Source: Bryobacteraceae bacterium
GTDB taxonomy: Bacteria; Acidobacteriota; Terriglobia; Bryobacterales; Bryobacteraceae
Length of the DNA stretch: 64,000 nt
Reading direction: 5' to 3'
Assembly: GCA_026002855.1 (NCBI GenBank)
Contig: BPGD01000001.1
Coordinates: forward strand, 3,604,001-3,668,000
In this document: positions 1-9,405 of the stretch, piece after piece
Numbering within the stretch: the first letter of the stretch is position 1
How the letters are laid out: the number at the start of each line of letters is the position of its first letter
Position numbers and translations under genes: made by a program
Notes under the pieces: generated by a model
Seen by the model: only the letters and a program-made list of their open reading frames with translations
Databases searched by the model: none
What the model was told of the DNA's origin: nothing

Positions 1-3000
1 GCGCGTTGCGGCCGAGGTTGCCGAAGGGGGCCGAGGCAGTGGGCATCGCAAAGGCCGCCTTGTTCCAATAAGAACTGATCATGCTGGCGCCGGCGGGCCG
101 TGAGGGGTCGCCGACCAGATTGGGCCGCTGCTGGGCGCCGCCGCGCCATTCGGCCAGCCGTCCGGTCGTGTCCAGGGCGGCCGAAGGCGTGTAAATGACG
201 TTCACTGGCCGTCCCGAGTAGGCGGTGTGAATCGTGTTCGTCTCCCAGCCTCCGGCGATGGCATCGAGCCATGCGTTCCAGCCGCCGCCGAAGCGCTGGC
301 CGCGTCCGAATGGCAGTTTGTAGACCAGGCTGGTGGTGTTGATGAAGGTCGTGTCGTAACTTGTGGGGCCGCGCTCGTTCCTGAGGTCGCGGATGTTCTG
401 CACGACGGCGTTGTCTTCCAGCGCCTGTTCGGAGTTGCCCAGCGCTTTCGACCAGGTGAAGGAGTTCAGGAAATACATGCCGCCGCTGATGCGCCGCTCG
501 GCGCGCACCGAGAGCCCGTGGTAGACGGTCTGTCCGGCCGGGTTGACCCAGGTGATGGCGCCGAAGGTCTGGATCGGGCGGCGCGCCTGGATGCCAAGGT
601 TCTGGCCGGGCTGGTTGGGGTAAGCCTGGTTGTAGTCGCCGAGGATCGGCAGCCGCAGACTGTGGTTGCCAGTGTAGCCGATCTCCACCACCCAGTTGTA
701 AGGCAGCTCGCGCTGAATGCCTAGGAACCAGGTCTGCACATACGGCCAGCGCGTGTCGCGGGGGATGTAGGACACATTGGCCTGCACGGGGTTGAACTTG
801 TCCGGATCGGTCATGCCCGGCGGGAAGGCATTCTCGGTGGTCCGGAAGGTGGCCGGCACGGGTCCTCCGGGCGGGATCGTCTGATTGATGGTCGCAATGT
901 TGACCTGCGGCCCGTTGATTCCGAGCAGATCCGCGCTGCCCATCCGGTTATGGTGCACGTAGCTGATGCCATAGCCGCCGCGAACCACCATCTTCGGCGT
1001 GACACTGTAGGCGAAGCCGAACCGCGGACCCCAGTTGCGATAGTCAGGATCCACCAGCGCGCGCTCGTAGATGCCGCCGGGCCGCGCCATGATCATCCGG
1101 ACGCCGACGGGGTCGAAGTTGGACAGGATGTTGTCCCGCTCCCAGCGCGGCGTGGCGTATTCATAGCGGAGACCGACGTTCAGCGTCAATTTCGAGCTCA
1201 CCCGGATGTCGTCCTGGAAGTAGAAGAACGAGTCGCGCTGACGGTAGTTGCCCACCAACCAGTTGGCGAGCTGGATCTGGCTGGGCAGGCCGAACATGAA
1301 GTCGGCCAGGTTGTAGCTGGCCTGATCGGCCGGGATCGTGCAGTTGGCCGGCTGGCCGAGCACCGCACACGTGGGGCGGCTGAACTGGCCGGCATAGCCG
1401 AGCAGACCGTAGACCGGGTTGATGTCCATGACCTGGGTGAGGATCCAGTGGAACTCCGCTCCGGCTTTCATGCTGTGGCGGCCGCGCAGGAAGGAATAAT
1501 TTACCTTTGGATTCCAGGTGGTCGGATGCTGGAACTGCGGATTGGTGGCCTGGCGGCCGATGATGCCGGTGGTGAAGCCGGTAATGTTCTGCGTGTTCAG
1601 GCCGCCGGTGATGTCCGGCGCGGTGGGGAGCCCCTTGATCCCGTACAGCGCCTCCATGCTGGCCCCGCCCAGAGACGGCGGCGCCTTGCCGGCGCGCATG
1701 TGGGTGTAGCTCATGCGGAGCTCGAGCAGCGAGGTGGGCGTCAGCGTCCAGGTATAGCCGGCCGCGGCGGCCTGGCTCAGCACGCGGACGTAGCCGTTGC
1801 CCGAACCGCCGGAGGGGCCTTCCAGATATGGTGAATAAAACTGATTGTCTTTCCACTGACTGAAGCGCAGAAATCCGGTCATCCGGCTGTTGATGACGCC
1901 GTCGATTTTTGCGTCCCATTTGTCGCCGAAATCACGGGGATTCAGCATCAACTGCTGATAATTGTTCGAGCGCCCCGTGCCGGCCGGCACCGGGGGCAGC
2001 TCGGAGAGCACCTTCCGCGCAAATGGGGTCATCGCCACCGGCGTGCCCGCGGGATACACGGCGCCGGTCAGCGGATTGTACACGGTCACCGGGAGGATGC
2101 CGGCCCGGTCGTTCATGTTCGGAATGGTGGCGAAATAAACCGTTTTCTGGATCTGCCGGAATCCTTCGTAATCGGCGAAGAAAAAGACCCGGTTTTTTAC
2201 AAACGGGCCGCCAATGGTGAGGCCGAACTGGTTCTGGTTGAGAGGCGGCTTTTTCCCGTCGGCAGGGCGGAAAAATCCGGTTGCGTTCAGTTTTGTGTTC
2301 CGCAGGAATTCGTATGCCGTGCCGTGGAACTGGTTCGTGCCCGAGCGCATCACCACGTTGACCACCGCTCCGCCGACGCGGCCGTATTCGGCGCTGAAAT
2401 TGCTCGTGATGACGCGGAATTCGGCCACAGCGTCCGGCGACGGCCGCGCCACCTGGTTTGAGAAGCCCTGGTTCGAGGTGGAATAGGCGTTGTTGTCCAT
2501 GCCGTCAAGGAGGAAATTGTTGTAAGTGCTGCGCATCCCATTGACGTTGAAGGAGCCCTCGCGCGGCGTCGTGGCCGTCATCGCGATCGGCGACTTGCGG
2601 ATGTTGGTGGCGAGCAGCGCGAGGTCGGAATAGTTGCGCCCGTTGAGCGGCAGCTCGACGATCTGCTCGGTTCGGACCACCTGGCTTTTTTCGCTTGTGT
2701 CCGTCTGGAGGACGGCTGCGGCCTCCTTGACTTCGACGACTTCGGTGACCGCGCCCACCTGCATGGTGATGTCGACACGCTGGCGGGAGTTCACGTTCAC
2801 CATGACATCGGACGTCGAGAATCGGGCGAAGCCCGGCGCCTCGGCCGTCACCGTATAGCGGCCCACCCGGACGTTGAAAAAGCTGTAGTTGCCGGAGGCA
2901 TCCGTGACGGTTTTGGCCTGCACGCCGGTCTCCTGGTTGATGAGCGTGACCGTGACGCCGGCCATGACGGCGCCGGACGGATCGCGGGCAGTCCCGAGCA

Positions 3001-3088
3001 CCTCGGAAGTTTCAAACTGCGCGGCCGCGGGCGCGGCGAGCAGCAACACGGCCATCGCCGCACGGAACAGGAACATTTTCAGTCGCAT
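1..3088 (-). CDS. Oar-like TonB-dependent receptor with N-terminal carboxypeptidase-regulatory-like domain (3' partial)
   Basis: Outer-membrane receptor, probably for import of a carbohydrate or peptide ligand powered by TonB; the ligand cannot be read from sequence. The frame is open from an ATG at 3088 to the window edge, about 1029 codons, so only the extreme C-terminus is missing. It starts MRLKMFLFRAAMAVLLLAAP, a signal peptide, followed by a CarboxypepD_reg-like beta-sandwich (EVLGTARDPSGAVMAGV), a plug domain with the typical VELPLNGRNYSDLALL and LDGMDNNAYS segments, and a long beta-barrel. A strong Shine-Dalgarno (AGGAGG, 3093-3098) sits 5 bases before the ATG. This architecture is greatly expanded in Acidobacteriota. 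All other open frames in this span are shadows of it. Confidence 0.93.
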   Translation of the reverse strand, partial: MRLKMFLFRAAMAVLLLAAPAAAQFETSEVLGTARDPSGAVMAGVTVTLINQETGVQAKTVTDASGNYSFFNVRVGRYTVTAEAPGFARFSTSDVMVNVNSRQRVDITMQVGAVTEVVEVKEAAAVLQTDTSEKSQVVRTEQIVELPLNGRNYSDLALLATNIRKSPIAMTATTPREGSFNVNGMRSTYNNFLLDGMDNNAYSTSNQGFSNQVARPSPDAVAEFRVITSNFSAEYGRVGGAVVNVVMRSGTNQFHGTAYEFLRNTKLNATGFFRPADGKKPPLNQNQFGLTIGGPFVKNRVFFFADYEGFRQIQKTVYFATIPNMNDRAGILPVTVYNPLTGAVYPAGTPVAMTPFARKVLSELPPVPAGTGRSNNYQQLMLNPRDFGDKWDAKIDGVINSRMTGFLRFSQWKDNQFYSPYLEGPSGGSGNGYVRVLSQAAAAGYTWTLTPTSLLELRMSYTHMRAGKAPPSLGGASMEALYGIKGLPTAPDITGGLNTQNITGFTTGIIGRQATNPQFQHPTTWNPKVNYSFLRGRHSMKAGAEFHWILTQVMDINPVYGLLGYAGQFSRPTCAVLGQPANCTIPADQASYNLADFMFGLPSQIQLANWLVGNYRQRDSFFYFQDDIRVSSKLTLNVGLRYEYATPRWERDNILSNFDPVGVRMIMARPGGIYERALVDPDYRNWGPRFGFAYSVTPKMVVRGGYGISYVHHNRMGSADLLGINGPQVNIATINQTIPPGGPVPATFRTTENAFPPGMTDPDKFNPVQANVSYIPRDTRWPYVQTWFLGIQRELPYNWVVEIGYTGNHSLRLPILGDYNQAYPNQPGQNLGIQARRPIQTFGAITWVNPAGQTVYHGLSVRAERRISGGMYFLNSFTWSKALGNSEQALEDNAVVQNIRDLRNERGPTSYDTTFINTTSLVYKLPFGRGQRFGGGWNAWLDAIAGGWETNTIHTAYSGRPVNVIYTPSAALDTTGRLAEWRGGAQQRPNLVGDPSRPAGASMISSYWNKAAFAMPTASAPFGNLGRNA

Positions 3089-3383
3089 CTGTACCTCCTG
3101 ATTGCAAACTTTGGAAGCGTCCTTCGCATTGAGGCGGGCGTGTGCACGTTGGCGAGGGGCGCCAGTGGGAGTCGGCGCCCTTGACCTGTCTCCCGGGTCA
3201 GCATGCCCTCGCTGGTTTTCACCCTGATGAACAGGGCTTGACAGCCCGGTGAGAAGCAGCAGCAGGGCGGGGAAGCGAGACTCATCCGGCCCACATTCAG
3301 AAAACCGGCCTGCATCGCAGCCCCCTGACCTCGATCAGGTGGAGTGTACGGGGCCTCTGCCCACCTGTCAATGCCAGCACGGA

Positions 3384-3434
3384 GCGGGTCCAAAGTTGAC
3401 GCCGCCTGCGAGAGGGCCGTATATTTGGACCCGC
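3384..3434 (+). promoter_or_regulatory. Promoter with overlapping 11-bp inverted repeat (candidate operator)
   Basis: TTGACG (3396-3401) and TATATT (3420-3425) are separated by 18 bases and form a near-consensus sigma70-type promoter. The predicted start point falls within a few bases of the ATG at 3435, so the message would be leaderless. A perfect inverted repeat, GCGGGTCCAAA (3384-3394) and TTTGGACCCGC (3424-3434), brackets the promoter, as expected of a repressor site. The remaining intergenic bases 3089-3383 show nothing I can identify beyond the receptor's ribosome binding site. Confidence 0.6.
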
Positions 3435-4787
3435 ATGTCCCATCGGTTCCAGTTTCTTCGCCCGGCGCCGCCGGCGCCGCCGCTGCCTCCAGAGGAGGTT
3501 GAACGGCTGTACCCGAGATTCCGATGGCAGATTCTGGAGGCCACCTTCATCGGCTACGCGACCTTTTATCTGGTGCGCAACAATCTGCCGGTGGTCTCCA
3601 AGGAGATGGGCGAGGCGCTTGTCTATTCCAAGAGCCAGATCGGCGACATGCTGGCGGCCACGGCCATTTCGTATGGGATCGGCAAGTTCCTGATGGGCGC
3701 GTGGTCGGACCGCAGCAATCCCCGCTATTTTATGCCGCTCGGGCTGCTGCTGACGGCGCTGTGCAACTTTCTGTTCGGCTCGGTGGCCAGCTATCCGGTC
3801 CACCTGCTGCTGTGGACGCTGAACGGGCTGTTCCAGGGCATGGGCTGGGGGCCCTGCGGCCGGTCGCTGGGCCACTGGTTCAGCGTGCGGGAGCGCGGCA
3901 CGATCTTCGCCGTCTGGAACATCGCCCACAACCTGGGCGGCGGACTCACCGGGCTGATTGCCGCTTACAGTGCTCACCGGCTTGGCTGGCAATATGCCTT
4001 TTATGTTCCGGGGCTGCTCGCGGTACTGTGCGCCATGTACCTTGTGGCCCGGCTTCGCGACACGCCGCAATCAGTGGGTTTGCCGCCCGTGGAGGTCTAT
4101 CGGGGCGATGCGCGCGAGCCGGACGAGGCGCGCGAGCGCGAACTGGGCACGCGAGAGCTGCTGCTGCATCAGGTGCTGAACAACCGCGTGCTGTGGCTGT
4201 TCGCCGCAGCCAATTTCTTTGTCTACATCGCGCGGTACAGCCTGCTGGACTGGGGCCCGACGTATCTGAAGGAGGTCAAGGGCGCCAGCCTGACTGAAGG
4301 CGGCCTGAGCACGGCCGTATTTGAATTCGCGGGCATCTTCAGCACCCTCCTCATGGGATAGGTTTCGGACCGCGTGGGCGGCCGCCGCGGCATGGTGAGT
4401 CTGCTGTGCATGGTTCCGGTGCTGGTGGCCCTGGGCGGCATTCTGCTCACTCCGCCGGGCCTGCTCTGGTTGGACATGGCGCTGTTCGCGGTCATTGGCT
4501 TCTTCGTCTACCCGCCGGTGATGCTGCTCGGCGTGGCGGGACTGGATTTCACTTCCAAGAAGGCCGTGGGCACGGCGGCGGGCTTCATCGGCCTGTTCGG
4601 GTATTTCGGGCGCACCGTGCAGGGCAAGGGGCTCGGATGGATCGCCCAGCACCACGGCTGGACGCCGGCGCTGCTGGCGGTGCTGGCCTGCACGCTGTTG
4701 TCGATCCTGCTGCTGGCGGCGACCTGGCGCCTTCGGCCGAAAGACTGGAAGCAGGAAGCGGCCGCAGAGACCCGGCGGCGGTCCTGA
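3435..4787 (+). pseudogene. OPA-family MFS transporter (GlpT/UhpT-like) interrupted by an in-frame TAG
   Basis: Inner-membrane organophosphate:phosphate antiporter family, with typical segments [20 protein letters not shown] and [20 protein letters not shown] and about 12 hydrophobic helices. The first 308 codons end at a TAG at 4359-4361, and the same frame continues at once as [15 protein letters not shown] through to 4787. In this family the loop before the distal helices usually reads G-W-x-S-D-R/K, so TAG most simply replaces a TGG tryptophan codon. Codon usage and reading frame are otherwise intact on both sides. It may be a recent nonsense mutation, a sequencing error, or a suppressed codon. 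The start is the ATG right behind the promoter; there is no Shine-Dalgarno. Confidence 0.85.
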
Positions 4788-4886
4788 GCAGCGCGCCCGG
4801 CAACGGGCACGGCTGTTGATTCCCGGCGAAGAGATTTCAGGCAGGCGGGTGCCAGCCAGGCCCTTTCCATCCACAGCGGGGCCGAT

Positions 4887-5735
4887 TCAGCGGGCGAACT
4901 CGAATTCAATGTCCGAGACACGGCCGCGCCAATAGGGATGCGGCCCGGAGGGCAGAATCCAGGAAGCTTCGCCTTCCTGCGGAATCCAGAACCCCTGCCG
5001 ATCCACGTAGCGCCCGAAACGCCCTTGCCAGGGAGTAGGAACGGTGCTGCCGCCTGTGGAGCGCGGCCTCGCTTCAGCGCGCACTTCCAGCACGAAATCG
5101 TCCTCCCCGAATGTGAAGAGAAGCGAAGTCTCTGTTGTGCCGTCCCGAAGCGTGGCCCGGGCGTGACGGTCATCCACGGCCTCCCACCGCACGGTGCCGC
5201 CGGGCAGAAGCAGGGCCGGATACCACGGAGACTCGGCCAGAAACCGCAGCTGTTGGCCCTCAGCCAGGCCGCCGCGGCCCCGCGTGGAGGCCAGCGGCCA
5301 CAGTGCGAGCAGGCGCGCCTGGGTGAGCCCTTCTCCTTCGCAAAGGCTGTCCCGGACATAGACGGCCACGCCGGGCGCAAATCGGACGCGCGCGTCCCAG
5401 TCAAAGCCCGGCGGATCGAGAGTGACAAGCTGCGTAGCGGTGAACGGAACCCATCGTTCGCTGCTCTCCGAGAGGTTGAACAGGCCTTCCTGCCGGATGC
5501 GGACGGCCGTTACGGGACGCGGCGCGCGCGGTACGGCACGGCGCAGATAGCGCTGTACTGGCAGAGGAAGCGGGAACAGGTCCGCCGGGTTGCGGCCGGC
5601 AGCGGCGGTCCGCATGGCTCCTGCGAGCCGCGCCCGAATGGTGCGCGTGGAGGACTCCCACCGCAGCCGTCCGGCTGCGGCCGTCACCAGGACGGCCGCC
5701 AGAAGAAATCCGGCCGCGATCCACGGCAGTCTCAT
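4887..5735 (-). CDS. DUF6544-family protein, membrane-anchored or secreted
   Basis: Function unknown. The protein (282 residues from the chosen start) opens with MRLPWIAAGFLLAAVLV, a signal peptide or anchor, and contains features I associate with the DUF6544 family: LPVQRYLRRAVP near the N-terminus, PPGFDWDARVRFAPG, LRFLAESPWYPALLLPGG, and a C-terminal PTPWQGRFGRY...WILPSGPHPYWRGR. A start at 5783 would begin two bases beyond the stop of the upstream CE15 gene and cannot be excluded; I prefer 5735 because it puts the hydrophobic segment at the N-terminus. Same strand as the CE15 esterase, so probably cotranscribed. Confidence 0.72.
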   Translation of the reverse strand: MRLPWIAAGFLLAAVLVTAAAGRLRWESSTRTIRARLAGAMRTAAAGRNPADLFPLPLPVQRYLRRAVPRAPRPVTAVRIRQEGLFNLSESSERWVPFTATQLVTLDPPGFDWDARVRFAPGVAVYVRDSLCEGEGLTQARLLALWPLASTRGRGGLAEGQQLRFLAESPWYPALLLPGGTVRWEAVDDRHARATLRDGTTETSLLFTFGEDDFVLEVRAEARPRSTGGSTVPTPWQGRFGRYVDRQGFWIPQEGEASWILPSGPHPYWRGRVSDIEFEFAR

Positions 5736-5784
5736 GAGAGTCCCGGAACAACTGCAAAACGAAAAAAGAACAGAATCAATCACC

Positions 5785-7068
5785 TCATTTCAGGCGAAAA
5801 TGCATCCGCGCAAAAGCAATGAACTGTTCCCAATCATAATCAGTGACATCGTGCTTTCCGGCGCGGATATGGTAGCCGAGATCGCCCATGACGGGCTGAT
5901 GCAGCGGCGGCATTTCCTTCGCCGGGAGGCCTTTTTTTCCGAGCAGCCGCCACACCGGCGAAGCATGAACCGCCGAGAGGAACTCTCCGCGCGGGTCGGC
6001 CCAGAGGTCTTCGGCGGCGCTGGCAATGTAGACGGGCCGGGGCGCCGCCAGCGCCAGCAGCTCGTGCTGGTCCACCGGGAGTGCGTCCTCGCGGCCGGCA
6101 TACTCAAGGAAATTGCGGCAGAACCACCAGGGGAATGTCCGGCTGATGGAGGCGACGGTTTCCCCGAAGCGGCGGCGGCTGAGCGCCGCGCCCATGCAGC
6201 CGGAATTATTGGAAATGACCAGGGCGAATCGCGGATCGGCCGCAGCGGCCCAAAGGGCGGTCTTGCCCAGCCGCGAATGTCCCATCACGGCCACGCGGCG
6301 GGCGTCCACGGCGGGCTCCTGCTCCAGGCAGTCCAGCGCCCGGCTCAGGCCCCACGCCCAGGCGCCGATGGCGCCCCAATCGTCTGCGGCGCGCTCTGTC
6401 TGACCGGGACGCCAGAACAGCGCATGGACGCCTTCCGCAAAGGCGTTGGCGCGGTCCGGCGTGATATCGCCGTAGTACGCCGTTGCCAGGGCGAAGCCGG
6501 CAGAGCTGATCTTCTCCACCGCCCAGCGCGAGGCGGCGGCGCCGCGCAGGGTTTCCGGTGGCCGGTCCAGGGGGCGGCCGGAGACCCTGCGGTCGCGCTC
6601 GACATTGGGATTCAGCAGGATGCCCGGATCGTTCCGGACCGTGTGGTTGCCCTGGAAATTGAGGCCAAGAAATACCGGCGCTTTTGCGGTTGAATTCGGC
6701 GGCAAATACAGCAGCAGATCCATTTTGGGTCCATCCTGTTTTCCCGAAAACAGGATGCGGATCTGCTTGCGAAGCGCCGCCCCGCCGAGGGCCGGCTCAG
6801 CCTGTGTCAGCACCTCGAAGCGCAGGCCTGGCGGGCGTCCGGCAGGCATGCGCCCGTAGACGTGCTGCTCGAACAGCGAGAAGATCTCGGCGCGGCGGCG
6901 CGGCCAGTCGCGCGCTGAGCGGACCGGAGATCCATCGGAAAAGCACAACGGGTCGGGAAGCGTGTAGTGCGGAACTTTCGTCTCGTCGTAATTGAAACCC
7001 TGAGGGAGCTGGGCGCGCAGCAGGGGAAGGGCGGCGATGGGGAAACAGGCGCGGCGCGTGATCTTCAT
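5785..7068 (-). CDS. CE15-type glucuronoyl esterase, exported
   Basis: Alpha/beta hydrolase of carbohydrate esterase family 15, whose members cleave ester bonds between lignin alcohols and 4-O-methyl-glucuronoyl groups on xylan. The nucleophile elbow GHSRLGK places Ser at about residue 265; the SNNSGCMGAALSRRRFGE stretch is the diagnostic CE15 segment, and the late His lies in GKHDVTDYDW. The N-terminus MKITRRACFPIAALPLLRAQ looks like an export signal with a twin arginine. I chose ATG 7068 because GGAGG lies 9 bases upstream; ATG 7074 is in frame and only 3 bases from that motif. Fits a plant-polymer-degrading acidobacterium. Substrate is inferred from family only. Confidence 0.8.
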   Translation of the reverse strand: MKITRRACFPIAALPLLRAQLPQGFNYDETKVPHYTLPDPLCFSDGSPVRSARDWPRRRAEIFSLFEQHVYGRMPAGRPPGLRFEVLTQAEPALGGAALRKQIRILFSGKQDGPKMDLLLYLPPNSTAKAPVFLGLNFQGNHTVRNDPGILLNPNVERDRRVSGRPLDRPPETLRGAAASRWAVEKISSAGFALATAYYGDITPDRANAFAEGVHALFWRPGQTERAADDWGAIGAWAWGLSRALDCLEQEPAVDARRVAVMGHSRLGKTALWAAAADPRFALVISNNSGCMGAALSRRRFGETVASISRTFPWWFCRNFLEYAGREDALPVDQHELLALAAPRPVYIASAAEDLWADPRGEFLSAVHASPVWRLLGKKGLPAKEMPPLHQPVMGDLGYHIRAGKHDVTDYDWEQFIAFARMHFRLK

Positions 7069-7147
7069 ATGCATCAGCCTCCGGGCGCCCTCGACGAGGG
7101 AGCGCTCGAAGACACGATATCAGGCTGGCCGGCCAGGCGGGATGGGC

Positions 7148-8620
7148 TCAGCGCGCCGTCGCATCTTCCACCGGGACCGTTTCAGCTCCTGATGGGATGC
7201 GAACCTGGAAAGTCGTCCCTTCGCCCACGCGGCTGTGCACGGTCACCGTGCCGCCGTGCGCGCGCGCGATCCACTGGACGAAGGCAAGACCCAGGCCGAC
7301 GCCGCGGCCCGCCGTCCGTTCGCCTTCGCGGACGCGGTAGAACTTCTCAAAGATGTGCGGCAGGTGCTGCTCGGCGATGCCCGGCCCATTGTCGGCCACT
7401 TCCAGCACCGCCTGGTCCCCTTCCTGCCGCAGCCGCACCTCGACCCGGCCGCCTTCCTGCGTGTACTGGATGGCATTGGACAGCAGATTTCCGATCAGGC
7501 GCTCCATCTGAAGCCTGTCGACGCTGGCGAGGCATGCGTCCGGGGCGTCGAGATGGAGCTCGATCCGCTTCTTCTCCGCCAGCGGCCGGAACTGCGCCAA
7601 CAGCCGGGCGGCCACCTCGGCCAGCATCTCCGGCTGGCGGTTGAGGCGGATCTGCCCGGTTTCGGCCTGGGCGAGCTGCAACAGAGACTGGACGATGCGT
7701 CCCAGCCGCTCCACATCCTCAAGTGCAGTCGAAATGGAACGGCGGAAATCCTCGGTCGTCTTTGCCGTCAGCAGGGCCACTTCGAGCTGGCCGCGGATCG
7801 CGGTGAGAGGCGTGCGGAGCTCGTGTGAGGCGTCGATGGAGAAACGCCTCATCTGCTCGAAATTGGCCTCGAGCCGTTCCATCATGCTGTTGAAGGTGGC
7901 GATCAGCTCATCCAGCTCATCGCGCGTGCCCAGCGGCAGAATGCGCAGGCTGAGGTTGCCGCCCGAAACCGTGCGCGCCGCTTCGGCCACGCGGATCAGC
8001 GGCGAAAGGGCCCGCCCGGCGGCGTACCAGCCGAGCACGGCGATGGCCAGCAACATGACCGGAGCGGCAATCGCGTAGACGGCCAGCATTCGGGCCGGCA
8101 CGCGCTCGGTCTCGCTGATGGGCAGGCCGATGGCGACGAAATAGGTGCGGTTGCCGGCGCCATAGGGCCCCATACGCACCATGTAAGATTCTCCGCGAGA
8201 ACCCGAGCGCTTCACCGTCCACTGCCGCCCGGACTGGAGCACGCGCCGCACCGTCTCGGGCGCCTCCCGCCCGATGGCGGCGTAGCCGTTGGACATCTCC
8301 AGCACGTCTCCTTGCGCGTCGGTGAGGAGAAAAATGCGGCGCAGCCGGTCCACCGTGAAGGCCTCTTCGGGATGCTCGGGGTCGTAGGCCCAGACGAGAT
8401 CCGTGTCCCGCGCGCGCAGGAAGCCTTTCAGCGCGTTCCATTCCCCGTCCAGGAGCCGTTCGGCCTGCTGGTGAAATACGACAACGAGAGCCTGATGGAA
8501 AGTGAGGCCCACCGACGCCATCACCACCGCGAACAGCAGCAGATAGCTCAGCGTGAGCCGGGTGCGGAGACCCAGGGCCGGGCGGGAGGGCGGCCTGGGG
8601 AGACGGCCGGGCGGCGTCAT
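7148..8620 (-). CDS. Sensor histidine kinase (HAMP, HisKA, HATPase_c)
   Basis: Membrane-bound two-component kinase of 490 residues. A first transmembrane helix (TLSYLLLFAVVMASVGLTF) and a second one (MLAVYAIAAPVMLLAIAVLGWY) flank a periplasmic sensor of about 140 residues. HAMP follows (ALSPLIRVAEAARTVSGGNL), then the phospho-acceptor His in DASHELRTPLTAIRG, the N box GNLLSNAIQYT, the G1 box DNGPGI and the G2 box GRGVGLGLAFV. It resembles CusS/heavy-metal-type kinases in layout; the actual stimulus is unknown. The ATG has AGGAGC 4 bases upstream and lies 35 bases after the regulator gene, so the pair is an operon. Confidence 0.95.
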   Translation of the reverse strand: MTPPGRLPRPPSRPALGLRTRLTLSYLLLFAVVMASVGLTFHQALVVVFHQQAERLLDGEWNALKGFLRARDTDLVWAYDPEHPEEAFTVDRLRRIFLLTDAQGDVLEMSNGYAAIGREAPETVRRVLQSGRQWTVKRSGSRGESYMVRMGPYGAGNRTYFVAIGLPISETERVPARMLAVYAIAAPVMLLAIAVLGWYAAGRALSPLIRVAEAARTVSGGNLSLRILPLGTRDELDELIATFNSMMERLEANFEQMRRFSIDASHELRTPLTAIRGQLEVALLTAKTTEDFRRSISTALEDVERLGRIVQSLLQLAQAETGQIRLNRQPEMLAEVAARLLAQFRPLAEKKRIELHLDAPDACLASVDRLQMERLIGNLLSNAIQYTQEGGRVEVRLRQEGDQAVLEVADNGPGIAEQHLPHIFEKFYRVREGERTAGRGVGLGLAFVQWIARAHGGTVTVHSRVGEGTTFQVRIPSGAETVPVEDATAR

Positions 8621-8655
8621 GGGAGCTCCTTGAGCCGCGCGCCCATGGCAGCCGT

Positions 8656-9366
8656 TCAGGCGGAGGCCGAACCGGAGGCGCTGGCCCCGTCGTCGGCTTC
8701 CAGCATGTAGCCGGTTCCGCGGATCGTGCGAATCATCTTGAAGCTGAATGGATCGTCGATCTTGGCCCGGAGGTGGCGGATATAGACGTCGACGATGTTG
8801 GTCAGGCCGTCATACTCCATGTCCCACACGTGTTCGACGATCATCGTCCGCGTGAGCGGCTTGCCGCGGTTGCGCACCAGATATTCGAGGATGCTGAACT
8901 CTTTCGGGGCCAGCTCGATGGGGCGCCCCGCGCGGGTCACCTTGCGGCGGAGGCAGTCGACCACGAGGTCGCCGGCCACCAGCCTCTCCGGCACCGGCTG
9001 GCCGCGCCGCAGCAGCGCCTTCACGCGCGCCAGCAGCTCCTCGAAGGCGAACGGCTTCACCAGATAATCGTCGGCGCCGACCTCGAGGCCGCGCACGCGG
9101 TCCTCCACTTCGCTGCGTGCGCTCAGGATCAGCACCGGCGGGCTCACCTTGCGGTTGCGCACCTTTTCGAGCACCTGAAGGCCGTCCATGTCGGGCAGCA
9201 TCAGATCCAGCACCAGCAGGTCATATTCCAGCTCATGGATTTTATTGAGGCCCGTCTGGCCGTCGGGCGCCGTGTCCACCAGATAGCCCGCACCTTCCAG
9301 CCCGCGCTGAATGAAATCCGCGATACGGTCCTCGTCCTCGATGACCAGAATTCTCTTGGCGCTCAT
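8656..9366 (-). CDS. OmpR/PhoB-family response regulator
   Basis: Cognate partner of the adjacent kinase. The receiver domain has the acidic pocket (EDED near residues 10-13), the phospho-acceptor Asp54 in LLVLDLMLPDMDG, the Ser/Thr switch region (LILSARSE) and the conserved Lys in VKPFAF. The C-terminal half is a winged-helix domain (LAPKEFSILEYLVRNRGKPLTR...VDVYIRHLRAKID), which binds DNA on phosphorylation. At 236 residues it is the standard length. It is first in the operon. No nearby target operon is evident, although the CE15/DUF6544 genes lie just downstream on the same strand. Confidence 0.96.
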   Translation of the reverse strand: MSAKRILVIEDEDRIADFIQRGLEGAGYLVDTAPDGQTGLNKIHELEYDLLVLDLMLPDMDGLQVLEKVRNRKVSPPVLILSARSEVEDRVRGLEVGADDYLVKPFAFEELLARVKALLRRGQPVPERLVAGDLVVDCLRRKVTRAGRPIELAPKEFSILEYLVRNRGKPLTRTMIVEHVWDMEYDGLTNIVDVYIRHLRAKIDDPFSFKMIRTIRGTGYMLEADDGASASGSASA

Positions 9367-9405
9367 GGAACCGCTTGATCCCAGATTATCACTGCCGGCC
9401 GCGGC

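Noticed and set aside
1161-1919. Minus- and plus-strand frames of 200-300 codons inside the first 3 kb
   Set aside because: They are shadows of the TonB-dependent receptor, whose own frame is open through the window edge and carries all recognisable motifs.
4359-4361. TAG in the MFS gene as a pyrrolysine codon
   Set aside because: No pyl genes are seen, the family has Trp at this place, and acidobacterial pyrrolysine use is not something the sequence supports; a point mutation is simpler.
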